Positions 1 to 12,595 of a stretch of DNA of 64,000 bases are shown here, in pieces; within the stretch, counting starts at the first letter, position 1; each line of letters starts with the position of its first letter. A program made the position numbers and the translations under genes. The notes under the pieces are model-generated. The model was given only the letters and a program-made list of their open reading frames with translations. It searched no databases and was not told the origin of the DNA. This stretch comes from Solen grandis (lineage: Eukaryota; Mollusca; Bivalvia; Adapedonta; Solenidae): positions 57,223,518 through 57,287,517 of the forward strand of contig CM037782.1 of NCBI GenBank assembly GCA_021229015.1, written 5' to 3'.

Positions 1-355
1 AGATAGGTTCATAGCTGACTGTAAGCATACGGTTGCATACGGTTCGGCATACTGAACACACACCAGGAGGTTGGGATAGATCCTTAGCTGCAACCTCCTT
101 GTGTTTGAAGCTCAACACACATAGGTTGTAGCCCAGTGTTGGGCTATATTGATAGTACAATAAGACAGTGCTCTATCTGCATATATGCCTTATGTAGACA
201 AAAAGTGCTGAATTACTAAAATAATGCCGGTAAGATACCAAAACCACAAAAGCAAGAGCATAATTATCAATTACCTTAAATTCATGTATGAATGCATTTC
301 AATATCATATGGCTCCTCTAAATATGAAAACATGTGCGATATTATGCATTTTCAG

Positions 356-1030
356 AAAATTAAAGCAGCTCATTCAAAATGATCATTGACTAAGATTTTT
401 TTTTAACTACAAATGTATTATGTGTGTAGGACATCTATCAATACCCATCTAGAGACGCAATGTCACAAAATGTAACCGCGGGGCCGCCGTGGCCGAGTGG
501 TTACAGTCGTGGACTACAAATCTCTCAGCCCCTCACCACTGTGGGTTAGAATCCCGGTAGGGACTTCAGATTTTTCATATGAGGAAGCCTTCCAGCTGGC
601 TTGCGGTAGGTCAGTGGTGCTACCCGGGTACCTCTGTGTACTCGGGGTCTTCCTCCACCTGTAATTCAAGCTGGACGTCGCTATATGATTGAAATACTAT
701 CGCAGCGACGGTAAACCTAAATACAACAATACAACTACAACCAAATGTAGCCATTTGTTATCTTTAATAACTGAGTGGTTTTCCAAACACAGGCAATACT
801 GTCACAGACAGTATTGAAACTATATTTAGAATGATAAAACCTATATTTAGATTTTTGCACATGCGTTAACTTTATAAGCTGAACGTAAGAAATTGCTACC
901 CTAAACTGGTGGAAACGCAATGTTGCTGAACATGTCATGATCAAGTGGTACCGCAAGCACCTGCTTCGGTGATAACATGCCCTATATTTAACCTATTTCA
1001 TTGAAGTTGCATATACGAAAATAGTGTTTT
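356..1030 (+). repeat. Dispersed repeat family R2, split by a SINE
   Basis: Matches at 50840-51260 and 59456-59825 share the same order of blocks: gatcattgactaagatt, tatcaatacc..., acagtattgaaactatattt, atgcgctaactt and ctaccctaaactgg. Here the family A SINE sits between the 'tatcaatac' and 'caggcaatac' blocks. Reverse-oriented partial copies are inside both copies of the 2-kb duplication (about 3395-3540 and 5370-5510). No coding capacity was seen. Confidence 0.7.
482..735 (+). mobile_element. tRNA-derived SINE (family A), near full length
   Basis: The head has an RNA polymerase III A box (GTGGCCGAGTGG) and a B box with one change (GGTTAGAATCC). The family body follows (gaggaagccttccagctgg, cggggtcttcctccacctg, gacgtcgctatatgattgaa) and it ends in an ACAA-type tail near 735. 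It interrupts another dispersed repeat (356-1030). This is a retroposon, not a functional tRNA gene. Confidence 0.85.
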
Positions 1031-2125
1031 CCTGTTCAATGTGACCTACACTTTTCCAGTTTATTTGTCAGGAAACAAAGACTCCACCAACATTAACGAG
1101 GAAGAGTTGAAAATCACTTCTTTGACTGCTTTAAGCTGTTATTCCCTCTGACAGTCATATAGCAGATAGATGAAAATATATCATAAACTAGTGCATGATT
1201 TGGGTTTCTTGGGCAATGTTTTCTTCTTTTTTTTTAAAAAGTATATAAATATACAACGCCAAAGACACGAAGTACGTGAGAGGACAGAAAACATATATTT
1301 TTTGTGTCACCTGCCGTAAGCAGAGGTGACACATTGGGATCACTTTTCTGTCTATCTGTCTGTCCATCACACTTTTTCTTTCCTGCTTCAGCAGATTACA
1401 CACCTGTTCCAAAGAACACTCTTGTTTTCATGTTTGTAGAATGAATGACACTGAGCACTTGTGTTTTAATAATTATTCAAATAATCATAAAACTGCCATA
1501 CAAAATCATGAGAAATCAATTCCACAGGAATGTCATGATTGTATAGATTGTCCGTCACATGTGTAGGCTTACATGATAAACAATTACAATATATTTAACA
1601 GTCAAACACAGCAGTGGGCCGCTGCCAAAAATTACAATTATATAACTATTCAACCACTATCTTGAATTTTAACAGCTGAAAGCATTTCTACCTTGGCAAA
1701 TTCTTCTGGGGCTGGCTAATTGGTTTTTAATGATCTCCCTAACAATCTTGATAAATGGTTTGAGAGACAGTGAACCCAAGTGAAAGGCAGTTTACCAAAG
1801 CAAGGTTTATTTTTGGCAGTGTGAGTTCAGTGAATACTGTATACAAACATTGCCAGCCAAAAGGCCAGTGTTTTTAAACATTTTGTTTCACAAACCCTAA
1901 GGACCACTAAAAAAATCTAATTTTAAAAAGATAAGGAAAACCTAAATTTAAAAATCACATATATTAAAATTCCTTCTTCCCTTATTTTGAAAATTTAGCC
2001 TTAAAAAAGATTCAACAAAAAATTCAAAAATTTAGTTTAATGACTGGGTAAATCACTAAAAAAATTATAATGATTAAGACATTAATGCTATAACTAATTA
2101 AACTAGAACTATCAATTAATGTCTA
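1031..2125. other. AT-rich intergenic sequence
   Basis: No gene, RNA or strong repeat seen. Short inverted and homopolymer AT stretches only. Confidence 0.6.
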
Positions 2126-3671
2126 TTAACCCTTTCCCTTATACCAGACTCATTTTGACGCACTAAGTAGGTAACACATAAAGCCTGATCTGCAGAAAAC
2201 CACAGTTAAACCTTACCAAATTTAATTACAAAATCCTCATTTCCAGACCACTGAGGAGCAGCGAACAGCATAAAACCTGATCAGCCTGCGAGTTACTCGC
2301 AGGCTGATCTGGTTTTATGCTGTTCGCATAGGTCTTTTCATGGTCTTTTCATGGCATCTTACCTTGTCTTCATGTTATGTGAGTGTTGGACGGGGCTGAT
2401 GAAATAAGCATGATTCCTAAATCGTCAGTGAAGCAAAAATACTCCGATATTCCATTCACTGTATCAAATTTGCCTAAATGTTTTACTGTGTTTATGCTTT
2501 CCTCACGCTAACCCCTCTGCTTCTTCCTACATTTTTTTGCAAACTGAGTCAGATCATAAAAGAAAGAAAATGTACAGGGTATATTAAGTCTACTGATCTT
2601 CTACACCTTATAATTAACTGAAGGTTAAACCATTAACAGAGAAAGATTCTTGAAATGAAAAATAAAAATGCAACAATTAGAAATAAATGGGAATTCTTTT
2701 ACCAATTTCTCTTTTGAAATAGTATTTGAAATTTTCCAAAGACAATCATTTAGTATGTCACCTGTTGTTTTGATATACTAACAAGTCTCTGTGTCTGACA
2801 TTAAAATGTCCTTGTCTTGTAGGATACTCTTGTGATGAATTATAATAGTAATAAACAGTATTATCAAAACATTTACATTGTTTGCATTTCAAGCTACTGA
2901 GCATTATTGTTCACAGATTATCAATAGAAATTAAAAACAATGATTTTCTACTCTCCCTGGTTCATATTGGTGAAGTCTTTGTTTCCTGACAAATAAACTC
3001 AGAAAGTGAAGTTCACAATGCACAAGAAAATGCTATTTTCCTAAACACAACTTCGATGATATTGGTTAAATTTAGAAAGTAATATTCCCTATGGACAAGT
3101 TCTGGCGTGCGTTCAGGATGACAAACCATATGCAACTGTACACTTACAATCAATTATGGAGATATCTCGGTGTCATAAACCACGATGTTCACGTATACCT
3201 AAGTACATCATAAGGTGCACGTGAAGAGCATGGTATATAGTCCTAAGACAACTCTGTAGCTGACTGTAAGCGACCGGTTGCATACGGTTAATTTGTATAC
3301 TGAATGCATGCCTGCATTATGAAATCTTCACCGATTCAGGGTAGTGATTTCTTAAGTTCATCCATGAAGTTAACACATGTGGGAAAAGTAAATGTTGAAT
3401 CTAAATGTAGGTTTTATCAGTCTAAATATAGTTTCAATACTGTCTGTGATTATTGCCTGTGATGAGGAAACCACACTTCATATTTTTACAATTATGGATG
3501 GTTGCATCTGGTGACATTGCGGTATTGATAGACGTAATTAAAAATTTAATTTTAAAGTCATTCATATATAGGCACTTTCCGTTTGAATCTGTCTTAAATT
3601 TTTTGTTTCCTGGACAAATGTGATATTAACCATTGACAATTAGCACATGTTTGCTGATAATGTGACATTTC

Positions 3672-3703
<32 letters not shown>

Positions 3704-4096
3704 TTGGAATTTTAGGGCTTGGTTGAACCCACAAATCTCAAGGTTAGAGTTACTGGGATATGCTACTACTTGCTAGATATAAATCAAAAGAGGACTCATA
3801 CAATTATTTTTAACTGCAACAATTGCATTGTTAAATTCCACTATTCTTTAGAATTAATATTACTCAGATTTTTAAGACATCAAAATCCCACTAAGTCATT
3901 GTGCGGGACCTCGGCAATCTCTAGAAATTTATAAGGATTTTTAAACATTTTCAAACAACACTATTTTAAAATATGCCTTAAGTGTTTTTTTCCTTGTTGA
4001 TATTTACACAATACATACATTAATTCAATATTTACCTTTATCTGCCTAATTAGACTTACTAGCTATCTATGTCAATAGAAATATTCCATTCTGACA
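2126..4096. repeat. Tandem 2-kb duplication, copy 1
   Basis: Begins with a 3'-truncated TTAA MITE (2126 to about 2343) and runs to the start of the next MITE. From about 2160 to 3530 it is almost base-identical to copy 2. Beyond the poly-T tract at 3671-3697 it differs from copy 2 by many one- and two-base insertions and deletions. Confidence 0.9.
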
Positions 4097-5679
4097 TTAA
4101 CCCTTTCCCTCATATATACTCATTTTGACGCACTCAATAGTTATCACATAAAGCCTGATCTGCAGAAAACCACAGTTAAACCTTACCAAATTTAATTACA
4201 AAATCCTCATTTCCAGACCACTGAGGAGCAGCGGACAGCATAAAACCTGATCAGCCTGCGAGTTACTCGCAGGCTGATCTAGTTTTATGCTGTTTGCATA
4301 GGTCTTTTCATGGTCTTTTCATGGCATCTTACCTTGTCTTCATGTTATGTGAGTGTTGGACGGGGCTGATGAAATAAGCATGATTCCTAAATCGTCAGTG
4401 AAGCAAAAATACTCCGATATTCCATTCACTGTATCAAATTTGCCTAAATGTTTTACTGTGTTTATGCTTTCCTCACGCTAACCCCTCTGCTTCTTCCTAC
4501 ATTTTTTTGCAAACTGAGTCAGATCATAAAAGAAAGAAAATGTACAGGGTATATTAAGTCTACTGATCTTCTACACCTTATAATTAACTGAAGGTTAAAC
4601 CATTAACAGAGAAAGATTCTTGAAATGAAAAATAAAAATGCAACAATTAGAAATAAATGGGAATTCTTTTACCAATTTCTCTTTTGAAATAGTATTTGAA
4701 ATTTTCCAAAGACAATCATTTAGTATGTCACCTGTTGTTTTGATATACTAACAAGTCTCTGTGTCTGACATTAAAATGTCCTTGTCTTGTAGGATACTCT
4801 TGTGATGAATTTATAATAGTAATAAACAGTATTATCAAAACATTTACATTGTTTGCATTTCAAGCTACTGAGCATTATTGTTCACAGATTATCAATAGAA
4901 ATTAAAAACAATGATTTTCTACTCTCCCTGGTTCATATTGGTGAAGTCTTTGTTTCCTGACAAATAAACTCAGAAAGTGAAGTTCACAATGCACAAGAAA
5001 ATGCTATTTTCCTAAACACAACTTCGATGATATTGGTTAAATTTAGAAAGTAATATTCCCTATGGACAAGTTCTGGCGTGCGTTCAGGATGACAAACCAT
5101 ATGCAACTGTACACTTACAATCAATTATGGAGATATCTCGGTGTCATAAACCACGATGTTCACGTATACCTAAGTACATCATAAGGTGCACGTGAAGAGC
5201 ATGGTATATAGTCCTAAGACAACTCTGTAGCTGACTGTAAGCGACCGGTTGCATACGGTTAATTTGTATACTGAATGCATGCCTGCATTATGAAATCTTC
5301 ACCGATTCAGGGTAGTGATTTCTTAAGTTCATCCATGAAGTTAACACATGTGGGAAAAGTAAATGTTGAATCTAAATGTAGGTTTTATCAGTCTAAATAT
5401 AGTTTCAATACTGTCTGTGATTATTGCCTGTGATGAGGAAACCACACTTCATATTTTTACAATTATGGATGGTTGCATCTGGTGACATTGCGGTATTGAT
5501 AGACGTAATACACACAAAAAGTTTAAAAAACCAAATTCTTAGTGAAACAAGCTGCTTTAATTTTAAGAGTCATTCATATATAGGCACTTTCCGTTTGAAT
5601 CTGTCTTAAATTTTTATAGTTTCCTGGACAAATGTGATATTAACCATTGACAATTAGCACATGTTTGCTGATAATGTGA

Positions 5680-5717
<38 letters not shown>

Positions 5718-6109
5718 TTGGAATTTTAGGGCTTGGGGTTGAACCCACAATCTCAAGGTTAAGTACTGGGCATATGCTCCCTACTCTGCTAGATATAATA
5801 CAAAAGGAACTCATACACATTATTATTAACTGCAACAATTGCATGTTAAATCCACTATTCTTAGAATTAACATTACTCAGATTTTAACAATCAAATCCCA
5901 CTTAAGTCATCTGTGCTGACCTCGGCAATCTCTAGAAATTTATTAAGGATTTACCAAACATTTTCAAACCACTATTTCAATACTGCCTTAAGTGTTTTTT
6001 CCTTGTCTGATATTTACACAACTACATACATGTACTTCAATATTTACCTTTCATCTGCCTACTAGCCTACTAGCTATCTTGTCAATAGAAATATATTACC
6101 ATTCTGACA
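4097..6109. repeat. Tandem 2-kb duplication, copy 2
   Basis: Starts with the same truncated MITE (4097 to about 4314) and ends where a full-length MITE begins (6110). It includes a 27-bp stretch after 'gacgtaat' (about 5508-5560) that is missing or altered in copy 1, and a longer poly-T (5682-5711). Confidence 0.9.
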
Positions 6110-6350
6110 TTAACCCTTTCCCTCATATATACTCATTTTGACGCACTCAATAGTTATCACATAAAGCCTGATCTGCAGAAAACCACAGTTAAACCTTACC
6201 AAATTTAATTACAAAATCCTCATTTCCAGACCACTGAGGAGCAGCGGACAGCATAAAACCTGATCAGCCTGCGAGTTACTCGCAGGCTGATCTGTTTTAT
6301 GCTGTTTGCATAGGTCTTTTCATGGTGTCCTCTATGAGGGAAAGGGTTAA
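6110..6350. mobile_element. TTAA-flanked MITE, full length
   Basis: TTAA-CCCTTTCCCTCATA at one end and TATGAGGGAAAGGG-TTAA at the other. The TTAA target duplication and the CCC-starting terminal repeats fit a piggyBac-type nonautonomous element. The centre folds into a long hairpin (CAGCATAAAACCTGATCAGC / its complement) with loop GAGTTACTC. Similar ~40-bp sequence (caatagaaatatattacc) flanks both sides. Confidence 0.85.
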
Positions 6351-6452
6351 GCTATCATGACAATAGAAATATATTACCATTCTGACTTAAAATGTCAGGG
6401 AAGTTTCTATCTGCTATTTTTAAGGGGGTTAGGGGTCCATGCTGATGATGTC

Positions 6453-6638
6453 ATTTCCCTTTACCTCATACAAAAAGTATTTTGATGCCTTATGACAAAC
6501 AGAACTGTCTGATCAGGGTTTGCTTTGTTAACTCATAATATACAGTAGCTTTGATTCTGCATGACAAAGAAAAATCCATTATCTCATAATTTTTAAGGTC
6601 AGTAAATGATATCTTTCATGAGGTGAGGTAAAGGGTTA
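6453..6638. mobile_element. Related short MITE with CCCTTTACCTCAT ends
   Basis: Terminal repeats CCCTTTACCTCATA (6457-6470) and ATGAGGTGAGGTAAAGGG, the right end followed by TTAA (6635-6638). The left TTAA is degraded. The interior is unlike the main MITE, so this is a distinct family with similar ends. Confidence 0.6.
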
Positions 6639-6764
6639 ACAAATTCATGGTATAGATGTACACTGATCTTGTTGAAAACACAATGAAATAACCACATGCA
6701 AACCCCTCTGAAAAAAATGATATATTAGAAATGATGCACTTGCTATTATTGTTAATTCATAGAA

Positions 6765-7012
6765 AACCAACAGACAGTATTTCAGTCATTTGGAGACAAT
6801 GTCTACTTGAGACTGATTACTGTAATAAACAGCCCGTAGACAAGTGGGATGATACCACACCCAGTCACATTATCCTGACACCGGGCCAACCAGTCCTGGA
6901 ACTACCCTTATATGCTGAGCACCAAGCAAAGGAGCTATACCAGTACCATTTTTACAACTTTTGTATGTCACAGCCAGGAATTGAACCCACAACCTTCCTG
7001 ACTGGCCATTGA
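6765..7012 (-). mobile_element. tRNA-derived SINE (family B), degraded
   Basis: Shows the family B body in reverse (cagtatttcagtcatttgg, ccacacccagtcacattatc, cagtcctggaactaccc). A B-box remnant (gaattgaacccacaacc) marks the tRNA-like head at the right end. The small plus-strand ORF across it is incidental. Confidence 0.75.
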
Positions 7013-7077
7013 AGTTAAAAACACTGGCTTTTATTTCATGTTCACAGTTTTATGATTTATCTGTGATTCCAACACTG

Positions 7078-7625
7078 TTTTGACCATATTTCCTATCCTA
7101 ACATAAATTTATCCTTGCTGCATTTCCTATTCTAACATAAATTTATCATTGGCCATATTTCCTATTCTAACATAGATTTATCATTGCCTATATTTCATAT
7201 ATTATAACATAAATTTATCATTGCCTATATTTCATATTATAACATAAATTTTCATTGCCTATATTTCATAACATAAATTTATCATTGCCTATATTTCATG
7301 TTATAACATAAATTTTCATTGCCTATATTTCATATCATAACATAAATTTATCATTGCCTATGTTTCATATCATAACATAAATTTATCATTGCCTATATTT
7401 CATATTATAACATAAATTTTCATTGCCTATATTTCATATCATAACATAAATTTATCATTGCCTATATTTCATATCATAACATAAATTTATCATTGACCAT
7501 ATTTCCTATTCTAACAAATTTATCATTGCCCATATTTCATATTCTAACAACTTTATCATTGACCATATTTCCTATTCTGTCATAAATTCATTGCTGCCTA
7601 TATTTCCTTTTCTAACATTTATCCC
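7078..7625. repeat. 35-bp minisatellite, about 15 copies
   Basis: Unit approximates atttatcattgcctatat plus ttcatattataacataa. The ends of the array are more diverged (cctattctaac variants) than the centre, as expected for unequal exchange. Confidence 0.9.
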
Positions 7626-7717
7626 TAAGTTTTGATGGTGATTTTTTTGTCCATGTACAACTTTATTTTCTTTAAAAGTAAAAAGTACAGTAATATTGAT
7701 CAACTATAATGCAAATC

Positions 7718-7850
7718 TTGTGAGGAAGCCTTACAGCTGGTTTGCAGTATGTTGGTGGTCCTACCCGGACGCTTCAGTGCATTCGGGGTCTTCCTCAACC
7801 TGTAATTAGCTGGACATTGCTATATGACTGAAATACTGTCGGAGCGATGG
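7718..7850 (+). mobile_element. SINE family A fragment (body only)
   Basis: Contains gaggaagccttacagctgg, cggggtcttcctcaacctg and actgaaatactgtcggagcg without a tRNA head. Its 3' end is the insertion point of the MITE at 7851: the 'cggtaaac' end appears to have supplied the TTAA target. Confidence 0.8.
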
Positions 7851-8092
7851 TTAACCCTTTCCCTCATAGAGGAAACCATGAAAAGACCTATTCGAACAAC
7901 ATAAAACCAGATCAGCCTGCGAGTAACTCGCAGGCTGATCAGGTTTTATGCTGATCGCTGCTCCTCAGTGTTCTGGAAATGAGGACTTTATAATTAAATT
8001 TGGTAAGGTTTAACTGTGGTTTTCTGCAGGTCAGGCTTTATGTGGTACCTATTGAGTGCATCAAAATGAGTCTATATGAGGGAAAGGGTTAA
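7851..8092. mobile_element. TTAA-flanked MITE, full length, reverse orientation
   Basis: Same family as 6110-6350, inverted. TTAA is at both ends (7851-7854, 8089-8092) and the central hairpin is retained. Confidence 0.85.
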
Positions 8093-8316
8093 TTAACTAA
8101 AAAACCAATCAATTTAAGCCAAGCTACTCATATATTTAACATGTACACTGACAGCATCATAAGGTCTGGGTAGGTATACATGGCTGGCTATGAAGAAGAG
8201 GGATAATTTCTTCAATTTTTTAAAATAATGGTGATAGAAGATGAGATTTTTAAGTTGAGGATAATCTCAATTTGAGAAGTCTCAAGCCTGGAATTTAACT
8301 TTATTTACAAATCCAG

Positions 8317-8386
8317 TGGTGAGAGTGAAACTAGGCTAAGTGTATATAATAATCATATAAGCGCTTAGCCTAGTCGCTCTCACCCC
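8317..8386. mobile_element. 70-bp palindromic mini-element
   Basis: Arms GGTGAGAGTGAAACTAGGCTAAG and the complementary gcgcttagcctagtcgctctcacc. A second member with the same design is at 49102-49175. Confidence 0.7.
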
Positions 8387-8711
8387 TTGAAATGCAACTT
8401 AATTAGGATCTACCCATGCCATTCCAACAAATGATAGGTCAGACCTAAGATTTACAAAATACATGTATAACTAAATGACCTCTTGTCCCCTAGCAGAAGT
8501 CAATTAAGTTTTGCCTACCATTGCAAGTAAGGATTAAAGACAGTTGTTATACCTGAAATTATTAAATACAATCATTTATACCAGGTATATTACACTGTAA
8601 CAATGACTGTTTGGTTTAGTTCTTTACTACTTGCAAGCTATAGTCTAAGGAAATGTCTTATTTGGCCAGTATGAAGCCACTGTGTAGAGACTTATGTTAG
8701 GTTGGTACAGA

Positions 8712-8834
8712 TTAACCCTTTCCCTCATATAGACTCATTTTGACGCACTCAATAGGAATTACTCGCAGGCTGATCTGGTTTTATGCTGTTTGCATAGGTC
8801 TTTTCATGGTTTCCTCTATGAGGGAAAGGATTAT
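8712..8834. mobile_element. Internally deleted derivative of the TTAA MITE
   Basis: Keeps the left end through 'cgcactcaatag' and the right end from 'ttactcgcaggctgatct', but lacks about 120 central bases including one hairpin arm. The right TTAA has decayed to TTAT. Confidence 0.8.
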
Positions 8835-9850
8835 ACTGTAAGATCATTCATTCTTTATAAGCCCAGGCATAAAATTCTTCACACCCTCTTGCCATAACAA
8901 GAGAACATTCAGTGCAAGAAGAGTGATCTCCTTTAGTGATAGTTCTTTGTATTTTTCTTAATTTTACAATCTCAAATTTTGAAAGGACTTAATTGTGATA
9001 TTACTTCAGGAATTATACACCCCTAAAGAGGAACTAATTTTCATTAATTTCTTAATGGTTTTACCATGAAAACAAACACCAAAAAAAGTGCTAGATAATT
9101 TATTAAGCCCCTTGATTTCTAGAACATATATAATTAATCCATAAAATTTATATACCTACAAAATAAATTAATAATAATTATATCTTATAAGATTCAAGAA
9201 AAAAAAAATATAAATAAAAATAATTATTTTACACAATTATTATCAGATCTTATACAGCTTAAGTATAAATATAATTATTTTAAATTAATTGGAAAACAAG
9301 TTCTTCTATCATATACTATTAACCTCCTCAGCAGCTCCTTGGCTGGATCATTACTTTTCACCTGAGCAGGCCATGAAAAATTCTTGCCACACACCAGTGT
9401 TTGAACCTACAACCTTCAATTCCACAGTCTTCTACAGGTAACAGTACATTTATTATCACAAGAAAGAATTGCACCCTTCTGGTCTTGTTTTGAATTTCAT
9501 AAAATTACCCTAAACTGCAAAGCCATGTAGACAAATACCAGTAAAATGACCTCTGTGAACCTCTTTGACTTTTTTAATACCAATTCAGTTTGAGACATTA
9601 ACACATGGGCTGACCTGACCAGTATTATAACTCTTTGCAGCTCATTTTGCTCTGCCTCTGTGTCTTGTAATGCATAATTTTAATCATGAATGAGTTCATA
9701 CTGAAAGTTGCTGTCAGTCTGATCTGGGTTTCAGCAATCTAATTAGAAAATGGTGAAAAATATAAGATTATTAAGATAAGTATTTATATTTTAAAAGGTA
9801 GGAAATATAAATACTTCTCCTGTTTTGGAGATTATAAAACAATGCGTATT
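8835..9850. other. AT-rich intergenic sequence with a SINE-head fragment
   Basis: Very AT-rich around 9110-9300. A degraded tRNA-SINE head (ccagtgtttgaacctacaacc) sits near 9395-9420. No gene seen. Confidence 0.5.
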
Positions 9851-9945
9851 ATTTCAGTCATATATAGCAACGTCCAGCTAATTACATGGGATGGAAGACC
9901 CCATGAGCACATACAGGTTCCTAGGTAGTACCAGCTACCAAACCA
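9851..9945 (-). mobile_element. SINE family A fragment, reverse
   Basis: Reverse body match: tttcagtcatatatagcaac, gtccagctaattacatg, gaagaccccatgagcac. It has no head. Confidence 0.65.
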
Positions 9946-10492
9946 ATCAAAGTAGAAGCCCTGATGCAAGATTGATAGAAATCTTGAACTGCTTGCAAGC
10001 AATACTGATCTGCTAAAAAATCAGTCTGCAGCAAAACTGAAACAGATTAAACGCTCACGATAGAATGCCCCTATCTAATGTCAATCTGTCTAAAAATTGC
10101 ATTACAAGAAAAATAAATTAACTGACATTAATGGGAAATGGAATAAAATGTGTTTTGTATCAGAAAATTTGAAATTATTTCTGCTTTCAGGAGAATTAAG
10201 CTCTTTTAGATGATCAGAATGGGTTTTCCATGGAACGGTTCTACACGGGAAAATTTTCCCATGAAAATATCTGTTTTATACAGTATCTTGCATGCCATTT
10301 CCATTTATACTTAAGCATTAAGTTTAATTATTCATTTGTTTTGAGATGTTATCATAAGTATACATGCATGAAATGTACGTCAGTGTTTTGATCCCTTCAA
10401 TTCACAGAAAGTATCTACACAAATCTAGTATGCATTATTTTTCATTCTGACTTACCAATATACTGACTGCCCCATTATGGAAGTTTGTTTGT

Positions 10493-10775
10493 TTGCTTGT
10501 TTATTGGGTTTGATGTCCCACCTACAGTATTTCAGTCATTTGGAGACAATATCTACTTGAGACAGATATAGTGCTGCCACACTGCAGTATCATGCCGTAG
10601 ACATGTAGCATGATACCACACCCAGTCACATTATCCTGACACCAGGCCAACCAGTCCTGCAACTACCCTTATATGCTGAGCGCCAAGCAAGGGAGCTATA
10701 ACAGTACCATTTTGTACAACTTTGGTATGTCGCGGCCGGGGATCAAACCCACAACATTATGGAAGTGGGGTGGCA
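10493..10775 (-). mobile_element. tRNA-derived SINE (family B)
   Basis: Starts tttattgggtttgatgtcc and carries the full body (gagacaatatctacttgag, ctgcagtatcatgccgtag, ccaaccagtcctgcaacta). The B box (ggggatcaaacccacaac) is near the right end. The head end is truncated. Confidence 0.8.
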
Positions 10776-10779
10776 GGCA

Positions 10780-12020
10780 CACCCCCAAAGATTTAGACAA
10801 AATGTAAAATCTTTCTTCATAATCCAAACCCTGGAGCTATTATGATAGTAATATCTTGCCAAACTCAACTGCATTCCACTGTTGAATGAGGATAAACCAT
10901 GGGCTAATATGGCACATTGCAATCAATCTAAAAACATCTTTTACAAGTTTTACTATATGACTCGTATATAGAATTATACGTTACTTATATCTGGAAAGGT
11001 TATTTTTACTTTTAACAGAATACTGAAGTGCAATACCCTAATTTCTCATAAGAAATTGTCCCCCCATCCAAGCTTTAGTGCAGGATTGGGGTCATTATTG
11101 GAATATAGCCCAAGGCTGAGCATGTACGCACCCTTCCCTTTATATGATTATGACCCCTCCCTTTTTTTGTGGGCGTTACGCTAACAAAACTTTCTTTAAA
11201 GGTATGAACTCAGCTGATTGTTGTTTCCGGTATAGGGATTGGCGCATGCGTACACTATATGAGTAGTCACGGGTTGCGCGGGTAATTCCATTTTTCGTTA
11301 AAATGCAGACGCCTTGAGATGTTCCTGAAAGGAATGCTCTGTATACATGCGAAAGCCAAAGGCTTTATGAAAAATAATATGTGTAGAGCCTTAGAGATGA
11401 CATTGTTTAGAGCCCTTGATTTCCAGGACAGTACAGTGTTGAGCCACTGCATAAAATAAATGTTATGAAAAGTTTTAATCAACAGATCCATTATTTACTT
11501 CCTAGTTGGGGTCAAAACATTGTACTGGCCAAGTCTTTTTCCAGGGAGGCAGTCTAGCCAGGTTTACCAATATATTGCATGTCAGGAATTTCTGTTGTCT
11601 AAATGCCTGTACTCTCCCTACCCATATGGTGGATACAATAGTTATTCTGATAGATGGTTCCAGACTATTCAGCACAAACACTTGTTACTGTAGAATCATT
11701 AATTTTCGTGGGGAACTAATTTTTGTTGATTTCGTGGATGACTTTATCCACGAATATTTATGTCAACAAAAATAAATGCTTTTACAGTATATGTCCTGGC
11801 TGTTTAATTAATGATTTATATCATAATCTATACATCCATCAATCATTTTTAAAAGCAAGCATAAGTACAATGTAAAGACATAATAATGCTGTCTTCTGGG
11901 TCCAATCTATGATGCCACATTATATTGGATCATACATTGCAAAGCTATTAAAACAATGAACAAATAAAATAGTGTCATTCTAGTGTTGAAAATCATAAAC
12001 TCAAAACATTATCAGATGAT
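10780..12020. other. Intergenic; NRF1-like site and dispersed hairpin repeat
   Basis: A CpG-containing patch (ttggcgcatgcgtac, about 11238-11252; cacgggttgcgcggg, about 11268) resembles an NRF1-type promoter element, but no exon is evident beside it. At 11687-11785 a dispersed repeat (attaattttcgtgggg...) has a hairpin with arms 'tgttgatttcgtgga' / 'tccacgaatatttatgtcaaca'; a diverged relative is at 57520-57715. Confidence 0.4.
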
Positions 12021-12025
12021 TAATG

Positions 12026-12135
12026 GTAATAAGTAAGTAAGTAAATACTTTATTATTGTGACATGTGCATGCAATACAATAAAATAATACAAAACACAAA
12101 TTTTAAATACAGCACCCCGCCCAGTGGACCTATAT
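12026..12135 (-). mobile_element. 3' end of a retroposon, minus strand
   Basis: The minus strand reads ...CACAATAATAAAGTATTTAC followed by a TTAC repeat tail, typical of the 3' terminus of a LINE copy (AATAAA plus simple-repeat tail). Upstream coding sequence is absent. Confidence 0.5.
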
Positions 12136-12595
12136 ATATATATCAATTTCAAATACTGTAAAATAATGATCTGATTTTCATTTAGTAGTTTTACTGCTAC
12201 AGTAGTATTAAATTTTTAACTTAAAAGTATTGTAAAATTTACCCTGCCAATGAATTATTATTATTTGTCTACCAAATTACTAAAAAACGAAATATGTGAA
12301 TTTTAATTAATGAAGTAACATCATACCAGTCATCAGTAAAACATTAATATTTGTATTTGCAAACTTAACCCTTAACCTGATGAGTTTTCATGTACAAATA
12401 TATAACTTGATGAATATAAGTTTCCTGAACTTTACTTGATTAAATAAAACAACAAATCTTTCATTGCTGGTCAGTCACTGAGAATCCAGGAAAGATCCGT
12501 CTCAGATCTTGGTCTGCACTGTTTTGCCATCAGGCATCATGAGGTGTTAACAGTTAAACAGACTGAAAATATAGTAAGGAAATTTTGCAACTTAC

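Noticed and set aside
482..560. Functional tRNA gene at the A-box/B-box sequence
   Set aside because: The B box is mutated, no complete cloverleaf with acceptor stem can be drawn, and the sequence continues into a SINE body found many times in the window. The same holds for 31020-31071, 34300-34320, 50470-50515, 53925-53980, 54275-54318 and 60600-60630.
6731..7012. 93-codon ORF containing 'CMSQPGIEPTTFLTGH'
   Set aside because: Translated SINE family B. Similar peptides (…GIEPTTLGF…) appear at 16036-16395 and 30873-31067 for the same reason.
11230..11300. Promoter of a plus-strand gene at the NRF1-like GCGCATGCG
   Set aside because: No downstream exon with a donor was found, and similar GCGCATGCGC motifs occur inside the R2 repeat family, so motif presence alone is weak. 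Mentioned only as a note.
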